Part shown: positions 52,313 to 61,695 of the stretch, one piece after another
How the letters are laid out: each line of letters opens with the position of its first letter
How positions within the stretch are numbered: the stretch's first letter is position 1
Notes under the pieces: model-generated
The model's database searches: none
What the model saw: the letters and a program-made list of their open reading frames with translations, nothing else
What the model was told of the DNA's origin: nothing
NCBI RefSeq assembly: GCF_030758415.1
Contig: NZ_CP132334.1
Span: 3,209,118 to 3,273,117 of the forward strand
DNA from: Parvularcula sp. IMCC14364
GTDB taxonomy: Bacteria; Pseudomonadota; Alphaproteobacteria; Caulobacterales; Parvularculaceae
DNA: 64,000 nt
Reading direction: 5' to 3'
Program-made: the position numbers and the translations under genes

Positions 52313-54025
52313 ATGAGCAATCTGGCGAACAATAAATTCGACTTTGATACGGATGATGCCTTCACGGAAGAAGAACTGGCTGATCTTGAGGCCCTTTCTG
52401 AAGAAGATATCGACATTGATTTTGATGACGATGATTTTGATTTAGATGACATGGACTGCAACATTGAAGGTTGGGATGATGCTGAGGTTGCAGCGCCACC
52501 GCCAATGCCTGATGTGCCCCCACAGATTGCCGAGACAACCAATACAAATGATGATTTTTCGGATTCGGAAGAAGAAGCATTGGCTGCAATTGAGCAAGCG
52601 CTCGACATGGTTAATGAACCAAAGTCAAAAATTGTAGACGATTTCGCGGATGAAGATTTCGACGATGACTTTGGTGATGAGGATTTCCCTGCGGACCTGC
52701 CCCCCCTAACTGCCAGCGTGACGCAGGACTTTTCTGCCAAGACTGCTGACGCGAGTCCAGTTCCGCCAGCAACTGCTGTTACCGAGCTTGAAAGTTACGA
52801 AGAAGATGATGTGCCACAGGATGGCGATCATATTCCGGTTCCAAGGATCAACATTGGTGTTTTCTGTGAAACACAAGGCACCAGCGAACTGGTTGAAGCC
52901 GCGGCTTCTGACCGCCGGTTGTCCAAGGCGCACATCAATATTTTCATGGGCGGCCTGAAAAAGGCCGTGCAGCATTTTCAATCTGAAACAACACCCAACT
53001 TGCTCATCATTGAGACTGTGTCACCAAATAGCGAGCTTTTTGAAGGGCTTGAGCAGTTGGCCGAAGTCTGTGATCCGAGCACAAAGGTTATTGTTGTCGG
53101 GCATGTAAATGATGTTCGTCTGTATCGTGAGTTAATGGACCGGGGGATCAGCGAGTACCTGATTTCACCAAAGCGACCAATTCAGATCACGCGTTCTATC
53201 GCATCACTCTACGTTGACCCGTCTGCGCCGCCTATCGGGCGCTCTATTGTCTTTGTTGGTGCACGCGGCGGCGTGGGCTCTTCAACGGTCTGTCATAATG
53301 TTGCGTGGGCGATAGCTGAATTGCACAAGAGTGACACTGTTATTCTTGATCTTGACCTGGCTTTTGGTACAGCCAGTCTTGATTTTGAGCAGGATCCCTC
53401 ACAGGGCCTTGCAGAAGCGCTGGCAGCCCCGGAACGACTTGACGATGTTCTGCTTGATCGTTTGTTACAGAAGTGTACGGATCGGTTGAGCCTCTTTGCT
53501 GCGCCGAACATGCTGGACAGGGATTATGATATGCCAGCCTCTTCTTTTGAGGAAGTGCTGGATATGGTCCGTCGTGGTGTGCCGAATCTTGTCATTGATC
53601 TGCCTCATGCCTGGACGGAATGGACGCGCAGTATTCTGCATTCGGCTGATGAAATCGTCATTACAGCCACACCAGACCTTTCCTCTTTCCGGAATGCCAA
53701 GAACCTGATTGAATCAGTAAAGGCAAGCCGCACGAATGATGCCCCGCCTTATCTGGTGCTGAATCAGATGGGTGTGCCCAAACGCCCTGAAATCCCTGTC
53801 GAGCAGTTTGCTGAAGCATTGGAAATTGATCCTATCGCTGTCATCAACTGGGACCCGCAGTTATTTGGTATGGCTGCCACCAATGCTGAACCTGTTTTTG
53901 AGACGAATGGCAAGTCAAAGGCGGCGACATCACTGGATCAGGTTGCCAGCACGATACTTGGTCAAAGTAATGAGAAAAATTCAGGCAGGGGCTTTGATAT
54001 CAAGTCGTTGTTTCGTAAACTGTAA
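52313..54025 (+). CDS. cpaE: pilus localisation ATPase CpaE (TadZ) with long acidic N-terminus
   Basis: A 570-residue protein. Residues about 180-290 are a receiver-like domain and 300-540 a ParA/MinD-type ATPase with the deviant Walker A ARGGVGSST (about 317-325). CpaE marks the pole and directs pilus assembly there. The first 145 residues are an unusual low-complexity acidic extension (stretches such as DIDIDFDDDDFDLDDMD and DFADEDFDDDFGDEDF) absent in typical CpaE. GGAG precedes ATG 52313. Confidence 0.9.
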   Translation: MSNLANNKFDFDTDDAFTEEELADLEALSEEDIDIDFDDDDFDLDDMDCNIEGWDDAEVAAPPPMPDVPPQIAETTNTNDDFSDSEEEALAAIEQALDMVNEPKSKIVDDFADEDFDDDFGDEDFPADLPPLTASVTQDFSAKTADASPVPPATAVTELESYEEDDVPQDGDHIPVPRINIGVFCETQGTSELVEAAASDRRLSKAHINIFMGGLKKAVQHFQSETTPNLLIIETVSPNSELFEGLEQLAEVCDPSTKVIVVGHVNDVRLYRELMDRGISEYLISPKRPIQITRSIASLYVDPSAPPIGRSIVFVGARGGVGSSTVCHNVAWAIAELHKSDTVILDLDLAFGTASLDFEQDPSQGLAEALAAPERLDDVLLDRLLQKCTDRLSLFAAPNMLDRDYDMPASSFEEVLDMVRRGVPNLVIDLPHAWTEWTRSILHSADEIVITATPDLSSFRNAKNLIESVKASRTNDAPPYLVLNQMGVPKRPEIPVEQFAEALEIDPIAVINWDPQLFGMAATNAEPVFETNGKSKAATSLDQVASTILGQSNEKNSGRGFDIKSLFRKL

Positions 54026-54035
54026 AGGCTGAGAG

Positions 54036-55481
54036 ATGTTCGGAAAAAGGTCAGAAGCTGTTGCCATGCAGCCAGCGCCAGCTGCCAAGTCATCTGCGCC
54101 GCAGAAAGATAAAGTTGCGCCGCCACCCAAAGTCGCCAAACCTAAGGCAAATGCGCCCTCACCGGTTGCTGCCGCGCCAACACCGGTACAGCAATCGACA
54201 AATCAGTCAGATGAGTATTTCAAGACTAAAACGACAATATTCAATGCACTGATTGACACTATTGACCTGTCTCAGCTTGCCCAGCTTGATCCCGAATCTG
54301 CTGCGGAAGAAATTCGGGATATCGTCAACGAGATTATCTCGATTAAAGGCCTTCAGATGTCTATCTCGGAGCAGGAAGCTCTGCTGCAGGATATCTGTAA
54401 TGATGTGCTTGGTTATGGCCCTCTCGAGCCATTGCTGGCGCGTGACGATATCGCTGACATCATGGTCAACGGTTCGTCGCGGGTTTTCATAGAGGTTGGC
54501 GGAAAGATTGAACTGACGCCCGTTCGGTTCCGCGATAACGCGCAACTTATGAATATCTGCCAACGGATCGTATCGCAAGTTGGTCGGCGCGTTGATGAAT
54601 CCAGCCCGATTTGTGATGCGCGTTTGCCAGATGGCTCGCGGGTCAATGTTATCGCACCACCCCTGTCTATCGACGGTGCGGCCCTGACCATTCGTAAGTT
54701 CAAGAAAGACAAACTGACGATCCATAACCTGGTCGAATTCGGGTCGATCTCTCCTGAAGGGGCGAAGGTACTTGAAATTGTTGGCCATTGTGGAATCAAT
54801 ACACTGATTTCTGGTGGTACTGGTTCTGGCAAGACCACGCTTTTGAATTGCATGACCAGCTTCATTGATGAAGGGGAGCGCGTTATCACCTGTGAGGACG
54901 CTGCAGAATTGCAGCTTCAGCAACCACATGTTGTCAGATTGGAAACACGCCCCCCTAATCTTGAAGGTACTGGTGAAGTGACCATGCGAGACCTTGTAAA
55001 GAACTGTCTGCGGATGCGACCTGAACGGATTATCGTGGGTGAGGTGCGTGGCCCTGAAGCGTTTGACCTGTTGCAGGCGATGAACACGGGCCATGATGGC
55101 TCTATGGGGACGTTGCACGCCAACTCACCCCGGGAAGCCTTATCAAGGCTTGAATCCATGATTACAATGGGTGGCTTTAACCTGCCATCAAAAACCATTC
55201 GTGACATGATTGTTGGATCGGTTGACGTGGTCATTCAGGCGGCGCGCCTGCGAGATGGCTCGCGTCGTATTACCCATGTCACTGAGGTGATCGGGGCTGA
55301 GGGTGATACAATCGTTACCCAGGACCTTTTTGTATATGACATTACCGGTGAAGACGATGACGGCAAGGTTATTGGTCGCCACAAGTCCACCGGCATTGCC
55401 CGTCCGTCGTTCTGGGATCGGGCTAAATACTACGGAAAGCATGTCGAGCTGGCTGAGGCGCTTGATGCAGCTGCAGATTAA
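54036..55481 (+). CDS. cpaF: pilus assembly ATPase CpaF (TadA)
   Basis: A 481-residue secretion ATPase of the PulE/VirB11 group that drives Flp pilus extension and retraction. An Ala/Pro-rich N-terminal stretch (about 1-55) leads to the N-terminal domain (GPLEPLLARDDIADIMVNG), Walker A ISGGTGSGKTTLLN (258-271), and the Walker B/Asp-box region (MRPERIIVGEVRGPEAFDLLQAMNTGHDGSMGTLHAN). It starts 10 bases after cpaE. A 303-codon antisense frame at 54207-55118 is a shadow. Confidence 0.95.
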   Translation: MFGKRSEAVAMQPAPAAKSSAPQKDKVAPPPKVAKPKANAPSPVAAAPTPVQQSTNQSDEYFKTKTTIFNALIDTIDLSQLAQLDPESAAEEIRDIVNEIISIKGLQMSISEQEALLQDICNDVLGYGPLEPLLARDDIADIMVNGSSRVFIEVGGKIELTPVRFRDNAQLMNICQRIVSQVGRRVDESSPICDARLPDGSRVNVIAPPLSIDGAALTIRKFKKDKLTIHNLVEFGSISPEGAKVLEIVGHCGINTLISGGTGSGKTTLLNCMTSFIDEGERVITCEDAAELQLQQPHVVRLETRPPNLEGTGEVTMRDLVKNCLRMRPERIIVGEVRGPEAFDLLQAMNTGHDGSMGTLHANSPREALSRLESMITMGGFNLPSKTIRDMIVGSVDVVIQAARLRDGSRRITHVTEVIGAEGDTIVTQDLFVYDITGEDDDGKVIGRHKSTGIARPSFWDRAKYYGKHVELAEALDAAAD

Positions 55482-55502
55482 GCTGATTTAGGGAGTAATC
55501 TG

Positions 55503-56501
55503 ATGGACTCGCAAACGATAATGCTGATTGTACTTGGTTTGATTTCTGTCAGTACACTTTCTTATGTTATTTTGGCGCCTACGGATAAAGACAAGGCAAA
55601 AACACGTGCTGCCAAAGTTGGGGGCGGTGCTGCCGCATCGCGTGGAAAGGCGGGCGCCGGCCCGAGCGCTGCAGAGGCTCCAAAAGACCGACGCAAACAG
55701 GTTCAGGAATCTCTTCGTCGTATTGACGACAAGCAGAAAGCGCACGCAGAAAAGAAAAAATTGAGCCTCAGTCAGAGGCTCGAGCAAGCTGGCCTCAACA
55801 TTTCGGAACGTGATTATTATGTGGCATCGGTGATTTGTGCCGTGGCCTTCCTCGGCATCGCCCTGATTACAGCGCAGTCTACCTTTGTGACCGGAGCCAT
55901 GTTTATCGTCGGAGGGTTGGGTTTTCCAAGATTCGCCCTTGGTTTCTTGAAGAAGCGCCGTCAGAAAAAATTTATCAAGGAATTTGCCTCTGCGATTGAA
56001 GTGATTGTCCGCGGTGTAAAATCCGGTTTGCCGGTCAATGAGTGCCTTAAAATTATTGGCCGTGATGCACAGCAGCCGGTACGCGATGAATTTCATATGT
56101 TGACGGAAAGCCTGCGTGTGGGCCTTTCCCTCGAGCAGGCGCTTGAACGTATGTATGACCGTATGCCACTGAGCGAAGTCAATTTCTTCGGGATCGTGCT
56201 GATCATCCAGAAATCGACAGGTGGTAACCTTGCGGAGGCGCTGAACAATCTTGCGACGGTCCTGCGTAATCGGAAGTTGATGGAAGGCAAGATCAGTGCC
56301 CTGTCTATGGAGGCAAAAGCCTCTGCTGTTATTCTAGGGTCGTTGCCGTTCATGGTGGCATCCATGGTTCATGTTGCATCTCCGGTTTATCTCTTGCCGC
56401 TTTTCGAAACGCAGATTGGCAACTTCATCCTGATTGGAGCTGGCACGTGGATGTCAATCGGCATTCTCGTGATGAAAAATATGATCAGTATTAAGGTCTA
56501 A
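55503..56501 (+). CDS. tadB: pilus inner-membrane platform protein TadB
   Basis: A 332-residue platform protein. One N-terminal helix (about 4-22) precedes a basic Ala-rich linker (KAGAGPSAAEAPKDRRKQVQESL). A type II secretion F domain follows (about 150-290: FASAIEVIVRGVKSGLPVNECLKIIG, MPLSEVNFFGIVLIIQKSTGGNLAEALNNLATVLR), with helices at about 105-145 and at the C-terminus. It pairs with TadC. GGAGTAATCTG lies before ATG 55503. Confidence 0.92.
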   Translation: MDSQTIMLIVLGLISVSTLSYVILAPTDKDKAKTRAAKVGGGAAASRGKAGAGPSAAEAPKDRRKQVQESLRRIDDKQKAHAEKKKLSLSQRLEQAGLNISERDYYVASVICAVAFLGIALITAQSTFVTGAMFIVGGLGFPRFALGFLKKRRQKKFIKEFASAIEVIVRGVKSGLPVNECLKIIGRDAQQPVRDEFHMLTESLRVGLSLEQALERMYDRMPLSEVNFFGIVLIIQKSTGGNLAEALNNLATVLRNRKLMEGKISALSMEAKASAVILGSLPFMVASMVHVASPVYLLPLFETQIGNFILIGAGTWMSIGILVMKNMISIKV

Positions 56502-56528
56502 TTCAAACAACGTGGTTACTTTTGTCTT

Positions 56529-57515
56529 ATGGATGGCTTGATTGAAATCATTACTGACCGCCAGACGATGACCGCCTTTTTGGCGGCTATCGCTGTTGGC
56601 GTGACAATGATCACTTTGCTGGGGCCTGTGCTGCAGCCAGACCCTATGAAAGATCGATTGAAGCGCGTTCAAAACCACAAGGAGAATTTGCGCGAGCGCC
56701 ACAAGAAAAATCTGAAGCAGCACGGTAGTGCTGGTTTGCGTAATGCAAGCTCCAATGGCGTTGCACGTGAAGTCGTCGAGCAATTCAAATTGCTTGAGGT
56801 TTTTGACGCGCAGAGCGCAGCCAAAAAATTGGCTATGGCCGGTTTCCGGGGTGAACGGCCCGTCTTTACATTCATGCTTGCCCGTGTAGCAATGCCCGTA
56901 ATTGGCGGCCTTGGCATGGCTTTCTATGTATATGTACTTGATGGTTTCGGGCTTGGCAGCTTTATGAAGCTTATGGCCAGTGTCGGAGGGTTCGCAGCCG
57001 GGTTCTATCTGCCCAACATTTACATCTCCAACATGATTCAAAAGCGCCAGCAGAAAATGCAACTGGGATTTCCGGATGCGCTCGACCTGTTGTTGATATG
57101 TGTCGAGTCCGGCATGTCGATTGAGCACGCCCTGCATAAGGTGAGCGAAGAAGTTGGTACGAATTGCCCTGAACTGGGGGAAGAACTTGCGCTGACGACA
57201 GCGGAACTCTCTTATCTCCAGGAACGGAAGCAAGCCTATATTAACCTTGCCGAGCGAACAGGTCTTGATGGTGTTAAGTCTGTCGTCACAGCTCTTGTCC
57301 AGTCTGAACAATACGGGACGCCGCTGGGGGCATCATTGCGCGTCATGGCTGCTGAAAACCGTGAACTGCGGATGCAGGCAGCCGAGAAGAAGGCAGCCGC
57401 GCTGCCGCCGAAACTAACGGTGCCGATGATCCTCTTCTTCCTGCCCGTACTTTTTGTTGTGATCCTCGGACCTGCGATCCTGCGTGTTACCGGTATGGTA
57501 GAGGTCGAGCAGTAG
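56529..57515 (+). CDS. tadC: pilus inner-membrane platform protein TadC
   Basis: A 328-residue partner of TadB. Helices lie near the N-terminus (MTAFLAAIAVGVTMITLLG) and in the middle (FMLARVAMPVIGGLGMAFYVYVLDGF). The type II secretion F domain includes FPDALDLLLICVESGMSIEHALHKVSEEV and LGASLRVMAAENRELRMQAAEKKAAALPPKLTVPMILFFLPVLFVVILGPA. It is the last gene of the long tad run on this strand; the two-component genes begin 79 bases later. Confidence 0.92.
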   Translation: MDGLIEIITDRQTMTAFLAAIAVGVTMITLLGPVLQPDPMKDRLKRVQNHKENLRERHKKNLKQHGSAGLRNASSNGVAREVVEQFKLLEVFDAQSAAKKLAMAGFRGERPVFTFMLARVAMPVIGGLGMAFYVYVLDGFGLGSFMKLMASVGGFAAGFYLPNIYISNMIQKRQQKMQLGFPDALDLLLICVESGMSIEHALHKVSEEVGTNCPELGEELALTTAELSYLQERKQAYINLAERTGLDGVKSVVTALVQSEQYGTPLGASLRVMAAENRELRMQAAEKKAAALPPKLTVPMILFFLPVLFVVILGPAILRVTGMVEVEQ

Positions 57516-57594
57516 TTCCAATATCGTGCGTTTCTTGCGGGATTTTACATTCTGAAACGGACCATTTAAGCCTTCCTTGTGATAAGAGGTGCGG

Positions 57595-58257
57595 ATGTCC
57601 GACGATCCCGGCAAAATTAAAACAATCCTTATCGAAGATGTGCCTGCAGCAAGGGCTGCATTTACAGAGGTGATTGACTTGCATCCCCGGCTTCACCTTG
57701 TCGAGGCAGCTGCCTCATGGGCAGAGGGGAAGAAGGCGCTGGAGCAGGACTATGATCTTCTGATTACAGATCTTGACCTTGGTGACGGTACCGGACTCGA
57801 TTTTGTCAAACAGGCAAGCGCAAGTGGCGACAAAAAAGTTATTGTTATCACGGTGCTCGGCGATGTGAAAAGCGTTATGGCTTCCGTTGAGGCTGGCGCC
57901 GACGGTTATGTATTGAAAAGTGCGCAACCTGAAGAATTAAAGAGTGCCATTACGACGGTGCTGGAGGGCGGAGCGCCCATCAGTGCTGCTGTTGCTGGTC
58001 ATCTGCTTAAAAAGATCAGGTCGGAAAATACGCCGCAAGCCATAGAAGGCGACAGACCGGCAACACGACTGACAAGCCGTGAGGTTGAAATTCTGACTGA
58101 GCTGGCCAGAGGGTTCACAAATAAGGAAGTTGCCCGGCAGTTGGGTATTTCGCCGTATACAGTGGCCGAGCATGTGAAGGCGATTTATCGAAAGATGGCC
58201 GTCAGCACTCGGTCAGAAGCTGTCTCACAGGCTTATCGTGAAGGCTTGATAAGGTAG
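57595..58257 (+). CDS. NarL/FixJ family response regulator
   Basis: A 220-residue response regulator. The receiver domain (about 10-125) keeps the phospho-acceptor D59 in LLITDLDLGDGTG, and the switch Thr in IVITVLGD. The C-terminal LuxR/NarL helix-turn-helix is at about 152-210 (LTSREVEILTELARGFTNKEVARQLGISPYTVAEHVK, in stretches). ATG 57595 follows AAGAGGTGCGG; a GTG at 57589 is an alternative. It lies 6 bases before the kinase gene and surely forms a pair with it. Confidence 0.93.
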   Translation: MSDDPGKIKTILIEDVPAARAAFTEVIDLHPRLHLVEAAASWAEGKKALEQDYDLLITDLDLGDGTGLDFVKQASASGDKKVIVITVLGDVKSVMASVEAGADGYVLKSAQPEELKSAITTVLEGGAPISAAVAGHLLKKIRSENTPQAIEGDRPATRLTSREVEILTELARGFTNKEVARQLGISPYTVAEHVKAIYRKMAVSTRSEAVSQAYREGLIR

Positions 58258-58263
58258 CCTTTC

Positions 58264-60228
58264 ATGGTCAGCACGGACAGCATAATTAGGGACTCAAAAG
58301 ACAGTCTGGCCGTTCGGATATTCAACTATATAAGTCTTTTCCTGATCTGCTTTTTTGCCATTGTGCTCGTGGTATATGCAGCTGAGCGCAGCATGATACC
58401 AGGTGCCGATGAGCGCCTTACAGATTTTCGTGTAGCTTCTGTCAGTTCGTTTGATGCAGAAACGCTTCCCGACTCAGCGTTCGAGCCCATTCAGTCACAA
58501 TGGTATTCCTATCGCTTGCCGGATCCTGACCAGTTGTATGTAATGCGTACAGATATAGATTTACAAAAAATGTCAGATAAGGATTATGCGTTTTATATAA
58601 CCCGCGCGCGTGATCGCATCTCCGTATTCCTGAATGGGCAGCCAGTCGGCGTAGAGCGAAATGAGGGAGATTATTCAAACGTCAATTTTCTTGGGCCGCG
58701 ATTATATACGCTCCCGGACCAGTTTGTAATTGATGGCAAGAATACTATTGATATTTATCTCTATGGTTATTCCTTGAGGCCACGCATTTATTCGGTTTTC
58801 GCTGGGGAAAGAGAGCCTCTGGTCAGCGCTTATTTTTGGCGTCAGACGTTGAATGTCACAGCACTGAATGTCGTGAACGGCATTGGTGTTTTTGTGGCAA
58901 TTTTCTCTCTCGCCGTCGGTGGGTTGTCGAGGCAGCAGCGCCATGAATATGTGGTTCTTGGCCTGATCATGATTTTTTGGGTCGGGAGGAATGTCTACTA
59001 TCAGATGCCGATGCATAAATGGGACGTTATTCATCAGAGTCTGATGTTTAATATCACAACTTTCGGTCTTGTGATGTCCATTGCAGCTTTTGCGAATGCA
59101 TGGACCGCGAAAGCTGAAAGAACGTACAGGATACTGGCCGGAATCGGTTTGGGCTATACGGGCTTTTCGTTCTTGCTCGACCTTGTTGATACAGATTGGG
59201 GAGATACGCTTTATCTGTTTCTTGGCTTGCCGGTTGTTGTTGGTGCATTGTTGTGGACAGGGTGGAAGTTTATTACATTCCGTAACCAGCGTAATATTCC
59301 CTATTTCAGTATCGCCGCTTTTGGCATTTGCCTTTCCACGGCCCTAGTCGATGTTTTGAGTGAAATACTGGTTTCAAGCAATGTTGCCTGGTGGCCACTT
59401 GTCACAACAATGCCCTACTCGCCGTTAGCGATCGTGATTGTCGCATTAGGCATTATCTATGTCCTTGCGCGCCGTACATTGCAGTTACGGCAGGTGGAAG
59501 AACAGCAACGTGTTACGCTGGCTACAGAGCTGGCAGAGCGAAAAGCAGAGCTTGCCCTGTCATATGAGAAAACGCGAGAGCAGGAGAAGCAGGCTGCCAT
59601 CGCTCAGGAGCGACAACGGATCATGCTGGACATGCATGATGGTATTGGCAGTCAGCTCCTGGGATTGCAGCTGCAGATAAAGCAGCATGACTTGTCCAGT
59701 GAGGCGGTGTCAGATGGTTTGCAGACCAGCCTTAATGATTTGCGTCTCATCGTAGATTCTCTGGATACCGAGACCGATGATATTGGTATGGCACTTGGCG
59801 CATTCAGGGCGCGCATTCAGCCACAACTTTCTGCCGCTGGCGTTGATCTGGACTGGCAAATGAAAATCTGTAAACAGATTTCTGGCTTTGGTCCGGAAGC
59901 AGTCTTGCATATCTACCGGTCCATGCAGGAATCGGTCACAAATGCCTTGCGTCATTCCGGCATGAAGAGGCTGACCATTTCGATGGAAGTTGAAGCGTCA
60001 TCAGATGAAGCCACAGACCAGACATTAAACATCAGGATAACAGACGATGGCCGGGGGATCGGAGAGGCAGAGTTGCTCTCCCGTCGTGGACTCAGCCACA
60101 TCAGCAAGCGTGCAAAAGCTCTGCATGGATCGGCAACGGTAAGAAATACCGGAAACGGGACAGAAATCTTTTTATCTGTTCCAATACCGCCGGATAATGA
60201 CATCCGCCTGCCAGGCTCTCCCTCCTGA
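58264..60228 (+). CDS. 7TMR-DISM type sensor histidine kinase
   Basis: A 654-residue membrane kinase. The N-terminal helix (about 18-40) is followed by a periplasmic beta-rich sensor region (about 45-185) resembling 7TMR-DISM extracellular domains, then seven helices (about 190-405). A coiled coil leads to a NarX-type dimerisation domain with phosphorylated H458 in RQRIMLDMHDGIGSQLLG. The HATPase domain ends the protein (GLSHISKRAKALHGSATVRNT, in stretches). It is coupled to the response regulator. A sugar- or lipid-like ligand is inferred from the sensor fold. Confidence 0.88.
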   Translation: MVSTDSIIRDSKDSLAVRIFNYISLFLICFFAIVLVVYAAERSMIPGADERLTDFRVASVSSFDAETLPDSAFEPIQSQWYSYRLPDPDQLYVMRTDIDLQKMSDKDYAFYITRARDRISVFLNGQPVGVERNEGDYSNVNFLGPRLYTLPDQFVIDGKNTIDIYLYGYSLRPRIYSVFAGEREPLVSAYFWRQTLNVTALNVVNGIGVFVAIFSLAVGGLSRQQRHEYVVLGLIMIFWVGRNVYYQMPMHKWDVIHQSLMFNITTFGLVMSIAAFANAWTAKAERTYRILAGIGLGYTGFSFLLDLVDTDWGDTLYLFLGLPVVVGALLWTGWKFITFRNQRNIPYFSIAAFGICLSTALVDVLSEILVSSNVAWWPLVTTMPYSPLAIVIVALGIIYVLARRTLQLRQVEEQQRVTLATELAERKAELALSYEKTREQEKQAAIAQERQRIMLDMHDGIGSQLLGLQLQIKQHDLSSEAVSDGLQTSLNDLRLIVDSLDTETDDIGMALGAFRARIQPQLSAAGVDLDWQMKICKQISGFGPEAVLHIYRSMQESVTNALRHSGMKRLTISMEVEASSDEATDQTLNIRITDDGRGIGEAELLSRRGLSHISKRAKALHGSATVRNTGNGTEIFLSVPIPPDNDIRLPGSPS

Positions 60229-60310
60229 CAGGCGGACCGTCTTCCCCGATATGAGTTTCAGGCTTTGCGCCTTCATCTCTCGACGGCCCAAGACTACAAA
60301 TATGCAGGCA

Positions 60311-60340
60311 AAAAAATACCCCCTCACATGAGGGGGTATT
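60311..60340 (-). terminator. intrinsic terminator after tadD
   Basis: AATACCCCCTCA and TGAGGGGGTATT form a 12-bp stem with a short CA loop. Read on the minus strand it is followed by seven T (complement of the A run at 60310-60316) and lies 27 bases after the tadD stop. It may also stop plus-strand transcription from the kinase gene. A second weaker inverted repeat, CCGCCTG/CAGGCGG (60204-60235), overlaps the kinase stop codon. Confidence 0.9.
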
Positions 60341-60366
60341 GATCTGTATGCCTGTGAGTGTTTTGC

Positions 60367-61566
60367 TCAGTACAAAGGGGTTGTCAGGTCTACCGGGATC
60401 GTTTCTGCTTCTGCTTCTGCTTCTGCTGCCAGTTGTAACTCCAGAGGTGCAGCGTCAGTTTGTTCGACTGTGAGCGACGCTGATTCTACCTGCAGTGGCA
60501 AGGCCGTCGCTGCTGGTGCACTTATAGTGCTCCAGCTATCTGCATCAAACCCATCTATTGTGATTGTTGAAGTGGGCTGCGTATCAGGCATAACGACAGA
60601 GCTGAGAATATCACCAAGAGGTGTGGGTGCGCCATCTGATGCTTCTGGCACAACAGGGACCGGAAAAGCTTCTGGTCTTATCGGTTGTGGCACTGGCTTT
60701 TGTTCTGCTTCGGCAGGCGCATCTGCGTATGGTGCTGGGGCATAGGCAGGTGCAGTCGTTGGCGTATCGAAAGAAGGCATTTCAACATTGTCACCAGCAA
60801 ACGCCTGCCAGTATGCAGGTTGAGCCGTCAGTGAGCGGAAATATGAGACATTATTATCTGCAATGCGCGGTGGCAGGTCAGAGCGAGCCAGTCGTTCAGC
60901 TTCTGAAGAGTTACCATTGAAGCCGAGTATGAGGGCCAGATTTTGACGTACAGTAGGTGTGCCTGCGGTTGTCGCAGCGGCAAAGCGCAAGGTTTGCTCG
61001 GCTTTGGCAAGGTTGCCAGACAGGGCATAAGAAAGACCCTTATTGTTCAGCACAACATGTGAGTTTGGTTTGATCCGCAGGGCCATGTCATATTGCTGGC
61101 GTGCTGCTTTGTGTTCACCGATTTTATCAAGAGCCACACCATAGGCAGAATATGAGCGCCAGTCTTCGCCTTTGCCGGTAAGGATAGCCTGCTCCAGTGG
61201 TCTGACTGCTTCGAAGGCACGGTCATTAGCGATGAGGACTTTGCCATACTCGAGGGCAACATCTGCATCCTGACCAGCTTGCCGGTAGGTTCGGGTCATG
61301 ACGGTCATGGCTTCTTCATTGGAGCCCATCACGCGAAGCGATTGCGAAAAGGATACAGCGACATCAGCGTCGTTTGGGTCGCGATCATAGCGGGTACCCC
61401 AGAAAGCAGCTTTGGCTACCGGATCATGGTCGCCTGGCTCATAACCGCCCGGTACAACTTCAAGCTGCTCGTTCAGCCGTGAACTGGCCGTCAGGGGATT
61501 ACCGGCACAACCAGCCAGAGCAAGGACGCAAAGCCCGGTGGAAAATGTTTTCAGCAGTCTGCTCAT
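60367..61566 (-). CDS. tadD: TadD-like TPR lipoprotein
   Basis: A 399-residue outer-membrane lipoprotein (lipobox LALAGC, C20) with TPR repeats over about 50-240 (e.g. YSAYGVALDKIGEHKAARQQYDMALRIKPNSHVVLNNKGLSYALSGNLAKAEQTLRFAAA, in stretches). TadD acts as a pilotin-type factor for the CpaC secretin. The last 150 residues are Pro/Ala/Ser/Thr-rich and variable, ending in an Ala-Glu repeat encoded by hexamers. It is on the opposite strand to the rest of the locus. Confidence 0.88.
   Translation of the reverse strand: MSRLLKTFSTGLCVLALAGCAGNPLTASSRLNEQLEVVPGGYEPGDHDPVAKAAFWGTRYDRDPNDADVAVSFSQSLRVMGSNEEAMTVMTRTYRQAGQDADVALEYGKVLIANDRAFEAVRPLEQAILTGKGEDWRSYSAYGVALDKIGEHKAARQQYDMALRIKPNSHVVLNNKGLSYALSGNLAKAEQTLRFAAATTAGTPTVRQNLALILGFNGNSSEAERLARSDLPPRIADNNVSYFRSLTAQPAYWQAFAGDNVEMPSFDTPTTAPAYAPAPYADAPAEAEQKPVPQPIRPEAFPVPVVPEASDGAPTPLGDILSSVVMPDTQPTSTITIDGFDADSWSTISAPAATALPLQVESASLTVEQTDAAPLELQLAAEAEAEAETIPVDLTTPLY
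60403..60426. repeat. TTCTGC hexamer repeat in tadD
   Basis: Four tandem copies of TTCTGC (60403-60426) encode an Ala-Glu repeat (AEAEAEAE) near the C-terminus of TadD. Copy-number change would alter length by two residues per unit and keep the frame. Confidence 0.7.
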
Positions 61567-61695
61567 TGATAAGCCTCTTCAGCACCTGTTAGTCTGATGG
61601 CCATTATCAGTGAATCTGCTCAATAAACCCTTAAGCATGACAGGCCGTCTTGCTCGGTTATCGAAAAAAACCGTTAAAAATAAATGAGTTAACAA

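Noticed and set aside
54207..55118. 303-codon minus-strand open frame
   Set aside because: Fully inside cpaF on the other strand; codon-bias shadow of a conserved ATPase gene.
56454..57311. 285-codon minus-strand open frame
   Set aside because: Antisense to tadC; no recognisable domain and no independent ribosome site.
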